In this document: positions 1 to 6,807 of the stretch, in pieces
How the letters are laid out: each line of letters opens with the position of its first letter
Numbering within the stretch: position 1 is the stretch's first letter
NCBI GenBank assembly: GCA_034430255.1
Contig: DAOUEU010000138.1
Span: 1 to 12,562, forward strand
Direction: 5' to 3'
DNA: 12,562 bases
DNA from: DATKYK01 sp034430255
GTDB taxonomy: Bacteria; Chloroflexota; Dehalococcoidia; E44-bin15
Position numbers and translations under genes: made by a program
The notes under the pieces: model-generated
Told to the model about the DNA's origin: nothing
Database searches by the model: none
The model's input: the letters and a program-made list of their open reading frames with translations, nothing else

Positions 1-65
1 TATCCACGAAGCATCTCCAGTACAATGGTTGCCTTCTCTTCGTTAGACCACACCTTTCGATTCAT
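1..65 (-). CDS. IS3-family transposase OrfA, N-terminus only (runs off the left edge)
   Basis: Reading the minus strand from an ATG at 65-63 gives 21 residues beginning MNRKVWSNEEK and continuing ATIVLEMLRG before the window ends. This is the typical opening of the small helix-turn-helix OrfA protein of IS3/IS150/IS911-type elements (basic start, W-S-x-E-E-K, then a hydrophobic helix). OrfA binds the element's ends and is normally joined to the OrfB DDE integrase by frameshifting; neither the rest of OrfA nor OrfB is visible here. A purine-rich ribosome-binding site (GGAAGGGG on the minus strand, about 76-83) lies at suitable spacing. The family call rests on the N-terminal motif alone. Confidence 0.72.
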   Translation of the reverse strand, partial: MNRKVWSNEEKATIVLEMLRG

Positions 66-107
66 TATGTTTTACCCCTTCCCGGTGGCCCAATTATATC
101 TTATACC

Positions 108-136
108 AGTGTCCAGTTCTAACGGGGTGCATTCCA
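108..136 (-). repeat. Putative terminal inverted repeat of the IS element
   Basis: This is the segment at the transposase-upstream end that carries the TGCACCC block (124-131 region) and the GGACA block (109-115 region). Its partner copy would lie beyond position 1 and cannot be compared. It would serve as the OrfA/OrfAB recognition site. Confidence 0.4.
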
Positions 137-291
137 AATATATCAACCTATCGGCAAAAACCACGGCAAGGATTACCACCGACTACAAGCTAAAGGTTTT
201 TAACAAGTTCACCCAATCAGACTACCAGTTCTTCGTCGATAACAGAGAGGGAGACCTGTTGTGCAAGGCCAGGGGAGCACCCGCTAGTTGA
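137..291 (+). pseudogene. 3' remnant of an unidentified gene cut by the IS
   Basis: From the presumed IS boundary an open frame runs to a TGA at 289-291, encoding about 50 residues; the last part reads DYQFFVDNREGDLLCKARG and ends APAS. Third codon positions are rich in G and C, as in the real genes of this window. A stem-loop starts exactly at the stop codon, as expected at a gene's 3' end. The frame continues leftward only through IS sequence, to an ATG at 25, so any original 5' part was displaced or lost. I do not recognise the protein family. It could be chance, but codon use and the hairpin favour a truncated gene. Confidence 0.33.
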
Positions 292-344
292 AAAAAATGC
301 AGATATACATATATACTCTATATATATGTATGCCCCATTTTTCA
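289..344 (+). terminator. AT-rich stem-loop after the truncated frame
   Basis: Outer arms TGAAAAA..ATG (289-299) and CATTTTTCA (336-344) pair with a two-A bulge. Inner arms ATACATATATA (about 305-315) and TATATATGTAT (about 321-331) pair almost perfectly around a short loop. T-rich and A-rich sequence follows. It could end transcription in either direction, though the stem has little GC, so strength is uncertain. A small miniature-element remnant is an alternative. Confidence 0.4.
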
Positions 345-405
345 ATTAAAATAATAATCCCCAGCATTTACTACTATCTTGTCACAAGCAACGGCCTAGT
401 GTAGA

Positions 406-558
406 ATGCCAAATAAGGCTGGCTTACTACGTAGTTTATCTCTAAAAATCGATATCGAGGCCATGATGTATATGGTGGAAATAATGCCAGCAAACATTAC
501 AGAGGAAAGAGGGATACTGCTTCTCAAAGTTGATTTCCCAAACTCGCCCAATCACTAA
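406..558 (+). CDS. Possible small ORF, 50 residues (uncertain)
   Basis: An ATG-started frame begins MPNKAGLLRSLSLKIDIEAM and ends FPNSPNH before TAA, 28 bases ahead of the reductase gene. No Shine-Dalgarno sequence is visible ahead of the ATG, and I recognise no family. It is the only sizeable plus-strand frame in the otherwise non-coding 345-586 stretch. It is listed as a weak candidate and may be chance. Confidence 0.15.
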   Translation: MPNKAGLLRSLSLKIDIEAMMYMVEIMPANITEERGILLLKVDFPNSPNH

Positions 559-586
559 CTATCAAATTAAATTAAAGGGGGTCTAA

Positions 587-2512
587 ATGCAAGGATTCTC
601 AGCACTATTTCAGCCGGGTAATATAGGCAAACTGCAGCTAAAGAACAGGATTATCATGAACGCCATGGGCACTGTCCTGGTGGACGGCGAGGGGGATGTT
701 ACCGAGAGGATGCTTGATTACTATCGGGCGAGAGCACAGGGTGGTGCGAGTTTGATTACCACACAATGCGCCTCGGTCAGCGCTGACGCTACACCCCCTT
801 TCACCTGGACGCTGCATGACGATAAGTATATTCCAGGGCTAAGCAGGCTTGTCGAGACCATCCATGAGCAGGGGGCTAAGGTTTCGGTTCAGTTGATGCA
901 TTATGGCCTGCTCCTCTTGTTCGGCGGATTCATTCCTGAAGGTATGTCCATAAAGGTTCCCTCAATAACTTCATGGCTTGCAGGTGATAAGCCGTACGAT
1001 GAGCTCGGAGATACGGATATTGAGCGGTATGTAGAGGACTTTTCCGAGGCTGCACGGCGCGCTCAAAAGAGTGGAGCCGATGCTGTGGAGCTTCATGCCT
1101 GCCATGGTTGCCTGGTGAGCACCTTCCTATCCCCGGTCACCAATCGCCGCACAGATAAGTACGGCGGCAGCGTCGACAACAGGACCCTTTTTGCCCGAAT
1201 GATTGTGGATCGTATTAAGCAGAAGACTGGTACGGGGTTTCCGCTCGTGGTTAAACTAAATGGCAGCGACGACATTGAAGGTGGAGTGACCCTCGATGAA
1301 GTGGTGCGGCAGGTAGCTATCCTGGAGGAGGCAGGTGCTGATGCTATCAGCATCTCATCGGGACTCGAGTATTGGACCTCACTTAGCATACCTTGCTACT
1401 CCTACCCCGAAGCTCCGATGCTGCATCTAGCGGAAAAGGTGAAGCGGTCAGCCCGAGTGCCTATGATTACCGCAGGTAAGATAAGCCCGGATTTAGCAGA
1501 GCGGATAATCGCAGATGGCAAGGCTGATTTCATCGGCATGGCCCGCCCACTCCTTGCCGATCCCGAGCTACCCAACAAGCTGCGTGAGGGGCGCCGGGAA
1601 GACATCCGCTGGTGCGTCTACTGTAATAACTGTATCAGAACCGAGCCTGGTCAGGGTCCCTGCTCGGTTAACCCCTCCCTATACCGGGAAGGTAAGTATC
1701 CCTTCCCTACAACAGAGCACCCCAAAAGGGTAATGGTTGTTGGCGGCGGCATCGCCGGCATGCAGGCAGCATTGCTCATGGCACAGCGGGGACACCAGGT
1801 GATCCTCTATGAAAAGAGCGCGGAGCTTGGCGGGCAGTGGAATATCGCTGCATCCCAGCCTGGGAAAGAAGACTACGCCTCTTTTACCCGATACCTCAAA
1901 GATTCCCTGAATAAATGCGGGGTCAGTGTAACTCTGGGTACCCAGATTAGTAAGGACAAGGTGCAGCAACTGAAGCCCGATGCGGTGGTAGTTGCTACTG
2001 GCGCTGTGCCGCTGAGCTTGAATATACCAGGAGTCAATAGCAATCACGTATTCCAGGCGAATGACGTGATATTGGGTAAGGCGAAGGTAAAAGGCAGTGT
2101 TGTAGTGATCGGTGGACGATTCATTGGCATGGAAGTGGCAATATCTCTGGCAGAGCAGGAGAAAGAGGTCAGCATAGTAACCCTACGAGGGTTGGGAGAG
2201 AACGGGAGCAAGCTCGAGCGGATGACCTACCGCGCCCTGGCGAGGCGGCTTATTGAGCTACGGGTTCCGCTGTATATACACACTGTGGCGCTGGAGATTA
2301 CCCCGAAAAGCGTAGTTATTGGCTGGGGAGAGGAAATCTTTTCCCTGCCGGCGGATACGGTTATCCTGGCAGTGGGCACACAGTCCGATAACAAGCTAGC
2401 TGAGGAGCTGAAGGGCATTATCCCTGAGATCTACACCATTGGCGACTGCGTGGCGCCCAGTGACGCTGCTGCCGCAACCTATCAGGCAGCGAGGATGGCA
2501 GCAAAGATATAA
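587..2512 (+). CDS. OYE-family NADH:flavin oxidoreductase / 2,4-dienoyl-CoA reductase-like iron-sulfur flavoenzyme
   Basis: The 641-residue protein has the layout of FadH, BaiCD/BaiH and clostridial enoate reductases. An FMN-binding TIM barrel (about 1-340) comes first. A cysteine cluster for one 4Fe-4S centre follows (C343, C346, C349, C359, before VNP). Then come an FAD fold (GGGIAG, 386-391; ELGGQW, 413-418), an NAD(P)H-binding insert (GGRFIG, 509-514) and the C-terminal FAD motif TIGDC (617-621). Such enzymes pass hydride from NAD(P)H through FAD, FeS and FMN to an activated C=C bond. The substrate cannot be told from sequence; enoyl/dienoyl-CoA or another unsaturated acid is likely. In the barrel's HxxHG(Y)L motif (170-176) the usual proton-donor Tyr is Cys175, as reported in morphinone reductase. 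The FeS spacing C-x2-C-x2-C-x9-C is tighter than FadH's C-x2-C-x3-C-x11-C. Start: ATG 587 with AAAGGGGG just upstream. No partner gene is adjacent. Confidence 0.92.
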   Translation: MQGFSALFQPGNIGKLQLKNRIIMNAMGTVLVDGEGDVTERMLDYYRARAQGGASLITTQCASVSADATPPFTWTLHDDKYIPGLSRLVETIHEQGAKVSVQLMHYGLLLLFGGFIPEGMSIKVPSITSWLAGDKPYDELGDTDIERYVEDFSEAARRAQKSGADAVELHACHGCLVSTFLSPVTNRRTDKYGGSVDNRTLFARMIVDRIKQKTGTGFPLVVKLNGSDDIEGGVTLDEVVRQVAILEEAGADAISISSGLEYWTSLSIPCYSYPEAPMLHLAEKVKRSARVPMITAGKISPDLAERIIADGKADFIGMARPLLADPELPNKLREGRREDIRWCVYCNNCIRTEPGQGPCSVNPSLYREGKYPFPTTEHPKRVMVVGGGIAGMQAALLMAQRGHQVILYEKSAELGGQWNIAASQPGKEDYASFTRYLKDSLNKCGVSVTLGTQISKDKVQQLKPDAVVVATGAVPLSLNIPGVNSNHVFQANDVILGKAKVKGSVVVIGGRFIGMEVAISLAEQEKEVSIVTLRGLGENGSKLERMTYRALARRLIELRVPLYIHTVALEITPKSVVIGWGEEIFSLPADTVILAVGTQSDNKLAEELKGIIPEIYTIGDCVAPSDAAAATYQAARMAAKI

Positions 2513-2959
2513 CCGCGTCCTGGGTAGCTCAGTCTCAATAAAATATTAGCCCTTTTCATTCAAGCGATACTGCGACGCTAAGCAATTGCTCCTTCAATGT
2601 TATAGGGTCACTCTGACACTATCAATCTCCACTCATAAGCCCTCCGATTATATACTTTCTGGCACCGCATCCCTTCCAATCTTTCGAATACTTCAATAAC
2701 GCACATGCGTCTGTCTATTCACCAACAGGCTGCCCTACTAATGGTCCACATGCTCTACCAACACCTTTAGTAACCACCCTATATTTCAGTCCATTCGCTG
2801 TGTTAACAGGCGTGAAATTACGGTTGCGCCTCTCCACATATATTTGGCAATACATTTTAATCTTCTAGAACCGAATCCATGACTAAAACCAGAATCCAAT
2901 TTAGCCTATCACAAATCTAAACTGTATAAGTCCAGTTAGGTAAATGAAATTAAAGGACA
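2513..2959. other. Intergenic stretch with no convincing gene
   Basis: About 450 bases of lower-GC sequence lie between the reductase stop and the promoter at 2960. I see no strong terminator; short palindromes occur near 2565-2588 (AGCG/CGCT, and AGCAATTGCT). The only notable frame is a minus-strand ATG frame at 2855-2715, treated separately. A GGGTAGCTCAGT string near 2521 resembles a tRNA D-arm, but the rest of a tRNA is absent. Confidence 0.6.
2715..2855 (-). CDS. Possible small ORF, 46 residues (uncertain)
   Basis: Minus-strand ATG (2855-2853) to TAG (2717-2715), encoding a basic, glycine-rich peptide that starts MYCQIYVERRNRNF and ends in GVGRACGPLVGQPVGE. Only a weak AGAAG lies upstream, and an in-frame stop sits 12 bases before the ATG, so it does not extend. 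I recognise no family. The composition looks more protein-like than its surroundings, but chance is the default explanation. Confidence 0.15.
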   Translation of the reverse strand: MYCQIYVERRNRNFTPVNTANGLKYRVVTKGVGRACGPLVGQPVGE

Positions 2960-2989
2960 TTGACAAAATAATGGCAGTTGTGATATATA
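2960..2989 (+). promoter_or_regulatory. Sigma-70-like promoter ahead of the UbiA gene
   Basis: A perfect -35 TTGACA (2960-2965) is followed after 18 bases by TATATA (2984-2989). Transcription would begin near 2996, leaving a leader of about 225 bases before the ATG at 3221. It is the best promoter match in this gap. Confidence 0.55.
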
Positions 2990-2995
2990 CGATAA

Positions 2996-3220
2996 AGAGG
3001 CGATTTTCTAACCTTTATCTCTCTATAGCTTATCTGCCTCCATATATCTAAATTTGGTGGTTCTGACGTGAGTCTTTTTGCGCGCCGTAGATGTGGCTGC
3101 ATTGAGCTTGCTGGCCATTGCTCCTCTCTTACTCGTTGGCGCTACAGTTTAAAATGGGGTTCTTCAGGAGATAAGAAATTCCAGCTTATGGGTCACTACC
3201 TCCTAAAGGGAGAACATTCA
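2996..3220 (+). promoter_or_regulatory. Long 5' leader of the UbiA gene, with a hydrophobic mini-frame
   Basis: The leader holds a frame at 3072-3152 (26 codons, then TAA) encoding LRAVDVAALSLLAIAPLLLV, a membrane-helix-like peptide, with a possible TTG start at 3078 but no clear ribosome-binding site. A GTG at 3068 is in frame with the UbiA gene and would add 51 residues, but it lacks a ribosome-binding site and adds a Cys/Arg-rich stretch unlike the family. I treat the region as untranslated leader with a possible upstream peptide. Confidence 0.3.
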
Positions 3221-4258
3221 ATGGTAAAGTATTTAAAGCTGGCAAGAATCAGAGCTTTGCCAGCGTTCTCATTCACCTTCGTAATACCCTTCGCGGTAGG
3301 AGCATATGCTGAGACAAGCTGGACCCAAGCCTTGATTGGATTCTCATCCCTGTTATTATTCGCCAGCTTTGCCTTCGCTCTTAACTTCTACTCTGATAGA
3401 GATACTGACAGATTGCATGATGGCAGGCAAAAAGATACCAACCTTCGCCTCCAACCGATGGTCACCGGTGAGGTCACAGAACGGGAATGCAAGGTATTTT
3501 GCATAGTGACGCTCCTCATGGCAATCTTACTTGGCTTTCTGGTAGGTACCGTATTCGCATTGCTTGTGATCTTCTCTTGCCTCGTTGGTGGCATTCTGTA
3601 TTCACATCCCAAGATCAGACTTAAGGCGAAACCGCTAGGGGATATCCTGTGCATTGCTTCGTTGGGCTTATTGGTACCTTCAGCAGGTTACTTACTTGGC
3701 TACGGAGTGCTACCTACCCCCCTCATGATGCTCTTCTGGTTTTTGGTTACTGCTACTGGTTACACCGCTACTGTAATGAGCGACTATGAATTCGATGTCA
3801 AAGCCGGGTTACGAACATCTGCTGTCTTTTTCGGTCGAGGTGGGTTACTGAAGATCATGGTTGTTGGCTGTATGCTTAGCCTTGTTGTCGCATTCTTCAT
3901 ATTCAGGGATACCCATATGTACCCGGTCGGCACGAGGTATTTTGCAGTAATTACCCTTGCTATTGTGATTGCATTGACAGCAGGTATTTGGATATCGCTA
4001 AACCGGCGCAGGAGGCACTTACCATCGATCTCTTCACGTGTTCGTCGGTTCTATATGAGGAAGAGCTTCATAGAATTAAAAGCAATGCTATGGAGATCTC
4101 ACAAAGCCACTGGGATGCAGCAGACCACGGTCTCCCACCGTGGGCGTTGGATTTTCATTACACCCGGTATATTCGTTCTGGCCTTTCTCATCTATGCTTA
4201 TGTAAAGATTTCGTCTGGCTCATACTATTTGCCCTGGGATCCCTTTTGGGTCCCCTGA
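3221..4258 (+). CDS. UbiA-family membrane prenyltransferase
   Basis: UbiA enzymes transfer a polyprenyl chain from its diphosphate to an acceptor (quinone precursor, haem, chlorin, lipid or carotenoid) inside the membrane. Both Mg-diphosphate motifs are present: N55-x3-D59-x3-D63 and D188-x3-D192 followed by KAGLRTSAVFFG. Hydrophobic helices lie around 12-30, 36-55, 93-124, 141-162, 165-183, 209-227, 238-260 and 311-330. I chose ATG 3221 because AAAGGGAG sits eight bases upstream and the family starts with a short basic segment ahead of helix 1; a longer GTG start at 3068 is less likely. The protein has 345 residues, against roughly 290-300 for many relatives. The excess is a strongly basic loop (261-309) before the last helix and a tail rich in aromatic residues and proline. 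The acceptor cannot be inferred; no quinone, haem or isoprenoid genes adjoin. It converges with tilS across 107 bases. Confidence 0.85.
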   Translation: MVKYLKLARIRALPAFSFTFVIPFAVGAYAETSWTQALIGFSSLLLFASFAFALNFYSDRDTDRLHDGRQKDTNLRLQPMVTGEVTERECKVFCIVTLLMAILLGFLVGTVFALLVIFSCLVGGILYSHPKIRLKAKPLGDILCIASLGLLVPSAGYLLGYGVLPTPLMMLFWFLVTATGYTATVMSDYEFDVKAGLRTSAVFFGRGGLLKIMVVGCMLSLVVAFFIFRDTHMYPVGTRYFAVITLAIVIALTAGIWISLNRRRRHLPSISSRVRRFYMRKSFIELKAMLWRSHKATGMQQTTVSHRGRWIFITPGIFVLAFLIYAYVKISSGSYYLPWDPFWVP

Positions 4259-4365
4259 AACCACTCTCACTCCCTGAGTCAATGGAATTCTCCCACTTAT
4301 TATCTTGCAGATTCGCTAGCACTGCCTATATCATAGTAGCGGATTAGCCTGGCATATATCGCCGA

Positions 4366-5787
4366 TTAAAGCCTCTCAAACTCTAAACGCAAGACATGTT
4401 TTGTGCTATCGGTTACCTTGACACGCTCCGCGATGCGCCAGCCCACCACCCAGAGTATGCCCCCGGGTGAGCATACCAGAGGCACGCGGTCGCGCCAGAT
4501 GCGCGGGATCTTTGCATCTACCATGAAGTCCTGAAGCCTCTTGGGTTCACCCATGCCCAACGGTTGAAAGCGGTCGCCATCTTTACGCCCCCTCAACACC
4601 AGATCACCCCCCGCTGCATCTAGATCGAGACATGCCATAAAACCCTCAGCCTTTTCCCCATGCTGAGTAATACTCGCCCGCACCAGCCATCCGGGAAGCT
4701 CCGTGTCCCCGGGCACATTTAATCTATTCTCCCCCTTTAAAGCAGGTAAGGGGCATATATCTACAGAACCTCTGGTCACCAGGCACGTTTGATAGCCTAC
4801 GTGAAAAACCAGGCCCCTGGGCAGAGATAGCCTTTTACCCGCTGGCTTTGACAGTGCCTCCATCATCTTCTCTATGTGAACAGACTCGATATCTGTTAGG
4901 TCTTCCAGAATCTGTCCTACTACCTGACGGAGCAGGTGTCTCTGGAGTGCCGGGTGCAGCGATAGCAGTGCCCCGTTATCTATAAGTAATCCATTGGGCT
5001 GCTCTCTAACTACTCGATCCCATTCCCCAGATACCTGCCTCTCAATGAAAGATAGCTCATCGGCAGCGGCGCGCGCTGTTCGCATCAGAGCAACACCGAT
5101 ATTCTTATTGTATCTCCGCAGGAGTGGCACCAGTTCATGGCGAATTCTATTCCGAGTGTATTCCAGCGAGAAGTTCGAGTAATCGCTCCGCGGGCTAAGT
5201 TTATGTACGCGGCAGTATTCCTCGGTCTCGCTCCTGCTGACCTCAATCAGCGGTCTCGCAACCACTAAAATGCCCCCTCCCGGTAAGCGCAATTTTCTAA
5301 TTGGCGTCATCCCCCTCAACCCCGTGATACCGGTACCGCGTACCAGGTTCATCAGGATGGTCTCCACCTGATCGTCCTTGGTATGCCCCAGAGCGATACA
5401 CCCTGCCCCTATGGACTCTGCAACATGTAAGAAGAAATCATATCTAACCTCCCGAGCTGCCGCCTCCAATGATAGGCTATGCTCCCTGTGATAGGCATCC
5501 ACATCCCTCTTCCCGAAAGTCGCCGGGATACCCAGAGTATCGGATAACTCCTTGACATAGCTACCGTCTTCATCGGATTCAACGCCCCGCAGCATGTGAT
5601 TTAGATGTGCTATATGGAGCCTAACCCCCAGGGATTCCTTCAGTTGGTCAAGAATGTGCAGCAGGCATACCGAGTCGGGGCCACCGGAAACACCAACCAG
5701 CAGTTTTCTCCCTTTCTCATCCGTTTGATCCTGGACGAGGCCCTCCTTTTTTATAAATCGATAAACCCGTTGCCTCAAATCTTCCAT
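4366..5787 (-). CDS. tilS: tRNA(Ile)-lysidine synthetase TilS
   Basis: TilS attaches lysine to C34 of the CAU-anticodon tRNA(Ile), using ATP, so that the tRNA reads AUA and is charged with isoleucine. It is cytoplasmic and usually essential. The 473-residue protein shows the PP-loop SGGPDS at 34-39, HLNHMLRG (61-68), the ALGHTKDDQVET block (132-143) and the RNRIRHELVP segment (212-221). These belong to the N-type ATP-pyrophosphatase domain. A middle substrate-binding region and a complete TilS C-terminal domain follow (RKDGDRFQPLGM, 401-412, through WVVGWRIAERV, 446-456). Length matches the larger Bacillus-type TilS with the C-terminal domain. It is the last gene of the minus-strand operon; its ATG lies three bases past the stop of the histidine phosphatase gene, with GAGGCGG inside that gene's end as ribosome-binding site. 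No clear intrinsic terminator follows. Confidence 0.96.
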   Translation of the reverse strand: MEDLRQRVYRFIKKEGLVQDQTDEKGRKLLVGVSGGPDSVCLLHILDQLKESLGVRLHIAHLNHMLRGVESDEDGSYVKELSDTLGIPATFGKRDVDAYHREHSLSLEAAAREVRYDFFLHVAESIGAGCIALGHTKDDQVETILMNLVRGTGITGLRGMTPIRKLRLPGGGILVVARPLIEVSRSETEEYCRVHKLSPRSDYSNFSLEYTRNRIRHELVPLLRRYNKNIGVALMRTARAAADELSFIERQVSGEWDRVVREQPNGLLIDNGALLSLHPALQRHLLRQVVGQILEDLTDIESVHIEKMMEALSKPAGKRLSLPRGLVFHVGYQTCLVTRGSVDICPLPALKGENRLNVPGDTELPGWLVRASITQHGEKAEGFMACLDLDAAGGDLVLRGRKDGDRFQPLGMGEPKRLQDFMVDAKIPRIWRDRVPLVCSPGGILWVVGWRIAERVKVTDSTKHVLRLEFERL

Positions 5788-5790
5788 CTC

Positions 5791-6402
5791 TTAACCGCCT
5801 CTTTCCCAATGGCAGGTATCGTTAAACAGCGCCAAGGAGGCACCATGATCCCCAAATTTGAGGATGCTTACCGAGGCAACGCTGAGCCGCAACCTCCTGA
5901 AATTGGATGGGGCCATTCCCAATGCCCTTGCAATAATGCTCAGTATGGCTAAGCTATGGCTTACCAGTATAACAGCCCTGTCGGTGTTCTCCCCGACTAT
6001 TCTCTCCACCGCTGGCCAGGTCCGCTGCTGGAGCTCTGTCATGGACTCGCCACCCGGCATCCTCAGAGATGGATTGCCCTTCATCCAATCCTTAAAAAAA
6101 CCGCCGTAGCGTTCCATTACCTCACCAAAGGTGAGCCCCTCCAGTTCCCCAGCGTCAATCTCCTTGAAGGCATCGTCGTCCACCACCTTTAATGTATGAA
6201 AGCGCGCTATCGCAGCAGCCGTCTCTCTGGCACGTCTAAGCGGGCTTGAGTAGATGGCAGACACGTTATCATTTTCGAGTTTCTTTGCCAGTAGCTCCAC
6301 CTGCCTGCGACCGTTACTATTCAGTGCTATACCGGTATGCCCCACAACGCGGCTCTCCCGGTTCCACCTGGTTTCACCATGTCTCACCAGAATAAGCTTC
6401 AT
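5791..6402 (-). CDS. Histidine phosphatase (phosphoglycerate mutase-like, CobC/GpmB type)
   Basis: The 203-residue protein opens with the catalytic LVRHGET motif (R7, H8 nucleophile). It continues with SSPLRRARETA (52-62, with the phosphate-binding Arg), EIDAGELEG (81-89, with the acid/base Glu) and the second catalytic His in VSHS (147-150). These define the branch 1 histidine phosphatase superfamily. Members include alpha-ribazole phosphatase CobC, cofactor-dependent mutases and broad-specificity phosphatases such as PhoE; sequence alone does not separate them, and no cobalamin genes adjoin. Its ATG overlaps the last codons of the M48 remnant by four bases (ATGA), with GGAGGGGG just upstream. 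tilS follows after three bases, so the two are co-transcribed and probably translationally coupled. Confidence 0.88.
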   Translation of the reverse strand: MKLILVRHGETRWNRESRVVGHTGIALNSNGRRQVELLAKKLENDNVSAIYSSPLRRARETAAAIARFHTLKVVDDDAFKEIDAGELEGLTFGEVMERYGGFFKDWMKGNPSLRMPGGESMTELQQRTWPAVERIVGENTDRAVILVSHSLAILSIIARALGMAPSNFRRLRLSVASVSILKFGDHGASLALFNDTCHWERGG

Positions 6403-6806
6403 CCCGCCCCCTCCTCGTACTGGCGAGCTCTCGCTACCCTCCTGAAATAAGGTGGATGGTCATAGAATATTAGCTCTACCCAGCGAGCTGGCTTTGCTTC
6501 AGACAGGTTCTGGTTGGCAAGTTTGCTCATCGCTTTTTTAAATCCCCCTGGGTTACGGGTCAGGGTCAATGCGTATTCATCGGCGGCACTCTCAACGTGG
6601 CGACTGTAGGCACAGGTTAGCGGCACCATAAGTATGCCTATGCCACCCAATGCAATGGCAAGCAGGGGAAAGGCTGCAACATCGCTTACCCCGTTTTATC
6701 CAAAGATGAAAAAAGCGGCGATGCCTATTTCCAAAAAAGCGAGAGGTCGCATAATCCTTGCATAACTTCTAGCCTTCTCCTGCCTTTCCCAATCGAGCCC
6801 CGCCAT
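6399..6806 (-). pseudogene. Broken M48-family peptidase (Ste24-like), internally deleted and with an in-frame stop
   Basis: From ATG 6806-6804 the frame reads MAGLDWERQEKARSYARIMR, the normal N-terminus of M48/Ste24-like membrane proteases, then a hydrophobic stretch ending FFIFG and a TAA at 6698-6696. The same frame goes on with NGVSDVAAFPLLAIALGG, a late membrane helix, then AYSRHVESAADEYALTLTRN and FYDHPPYFRRVARA, the family's C-terminal signature; it ends at TGA 6401-6399. Only 136 codons remain, compared with about 400 in relatives. The central part with the HExxH zinc-binding helix is missing, so the product cannot be a protease. ExxxD, normally holding the third zinc ligand, survives in the C-terminal part. 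A TTG at 6650 could start an 83-residue piece. The start lies one base past the DUF2344 stop, and the end overlaps the phosphatase start. Domain-loss and stop calls are direct readings; deletion is the inferred cause. Confidence 0.85.
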
Positions 6807-6807
6807 G

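Larger units (their letters stand above)
1..136 (-). mobile_element. IS3-family (IS150-like) insertion sequence, upstream end
   Basis: The stretch contains the transposase start and, about 70 bases upstream of it, an end that resembles IS150-group termini. Read inward on the minus strand from 136 it starts TGGAATGCACCCC and then has AACTGGACA. As I recall them, IS150-type ends have TG, three bases, TGCACCC and a later TTGGACR block, so the layout agrees. The element starts TG on the minus strand, which is CA at 135-136 on the plus strand, as usual for this family. The other end and any target duplication lie outside the window, so the boundary at 136 is an inference. Confidence 0.55.

Noticed and set aside
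25..136. Plus-strand ATG frame starting at 25 and running into 291
   Set aside because: The first part is antisense to the transposase start and IS end; only the portion after 136 has any claim to be a real coding remnant.
2520..2595. tRNA-like string GGGTAGCTCAGT after the reductase gene
   Set aside because: The D-arm-like word is isolated: there is no acceptor stem pairing, anticodon stem or T-loop (GGTTCGAATCC-type) at the right distance.
3068..3220. GTG start extending the UbiA protein by 51 residues
   Set aside because: There is no ribosome-binding site before 3068, the extra segment is Cys/Arg-rich and unlike the family, and ATG 3221 has a good AAAGGGAG at eight bases.
4259..4365. Possible bidirectional terminator between the convergent UbiA and tilS genes
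   Set aside because: Only weak pairings occur (CGCTA with TAGCG over a 17-base loop; GGC with GCC), with no T-tract on either strand.
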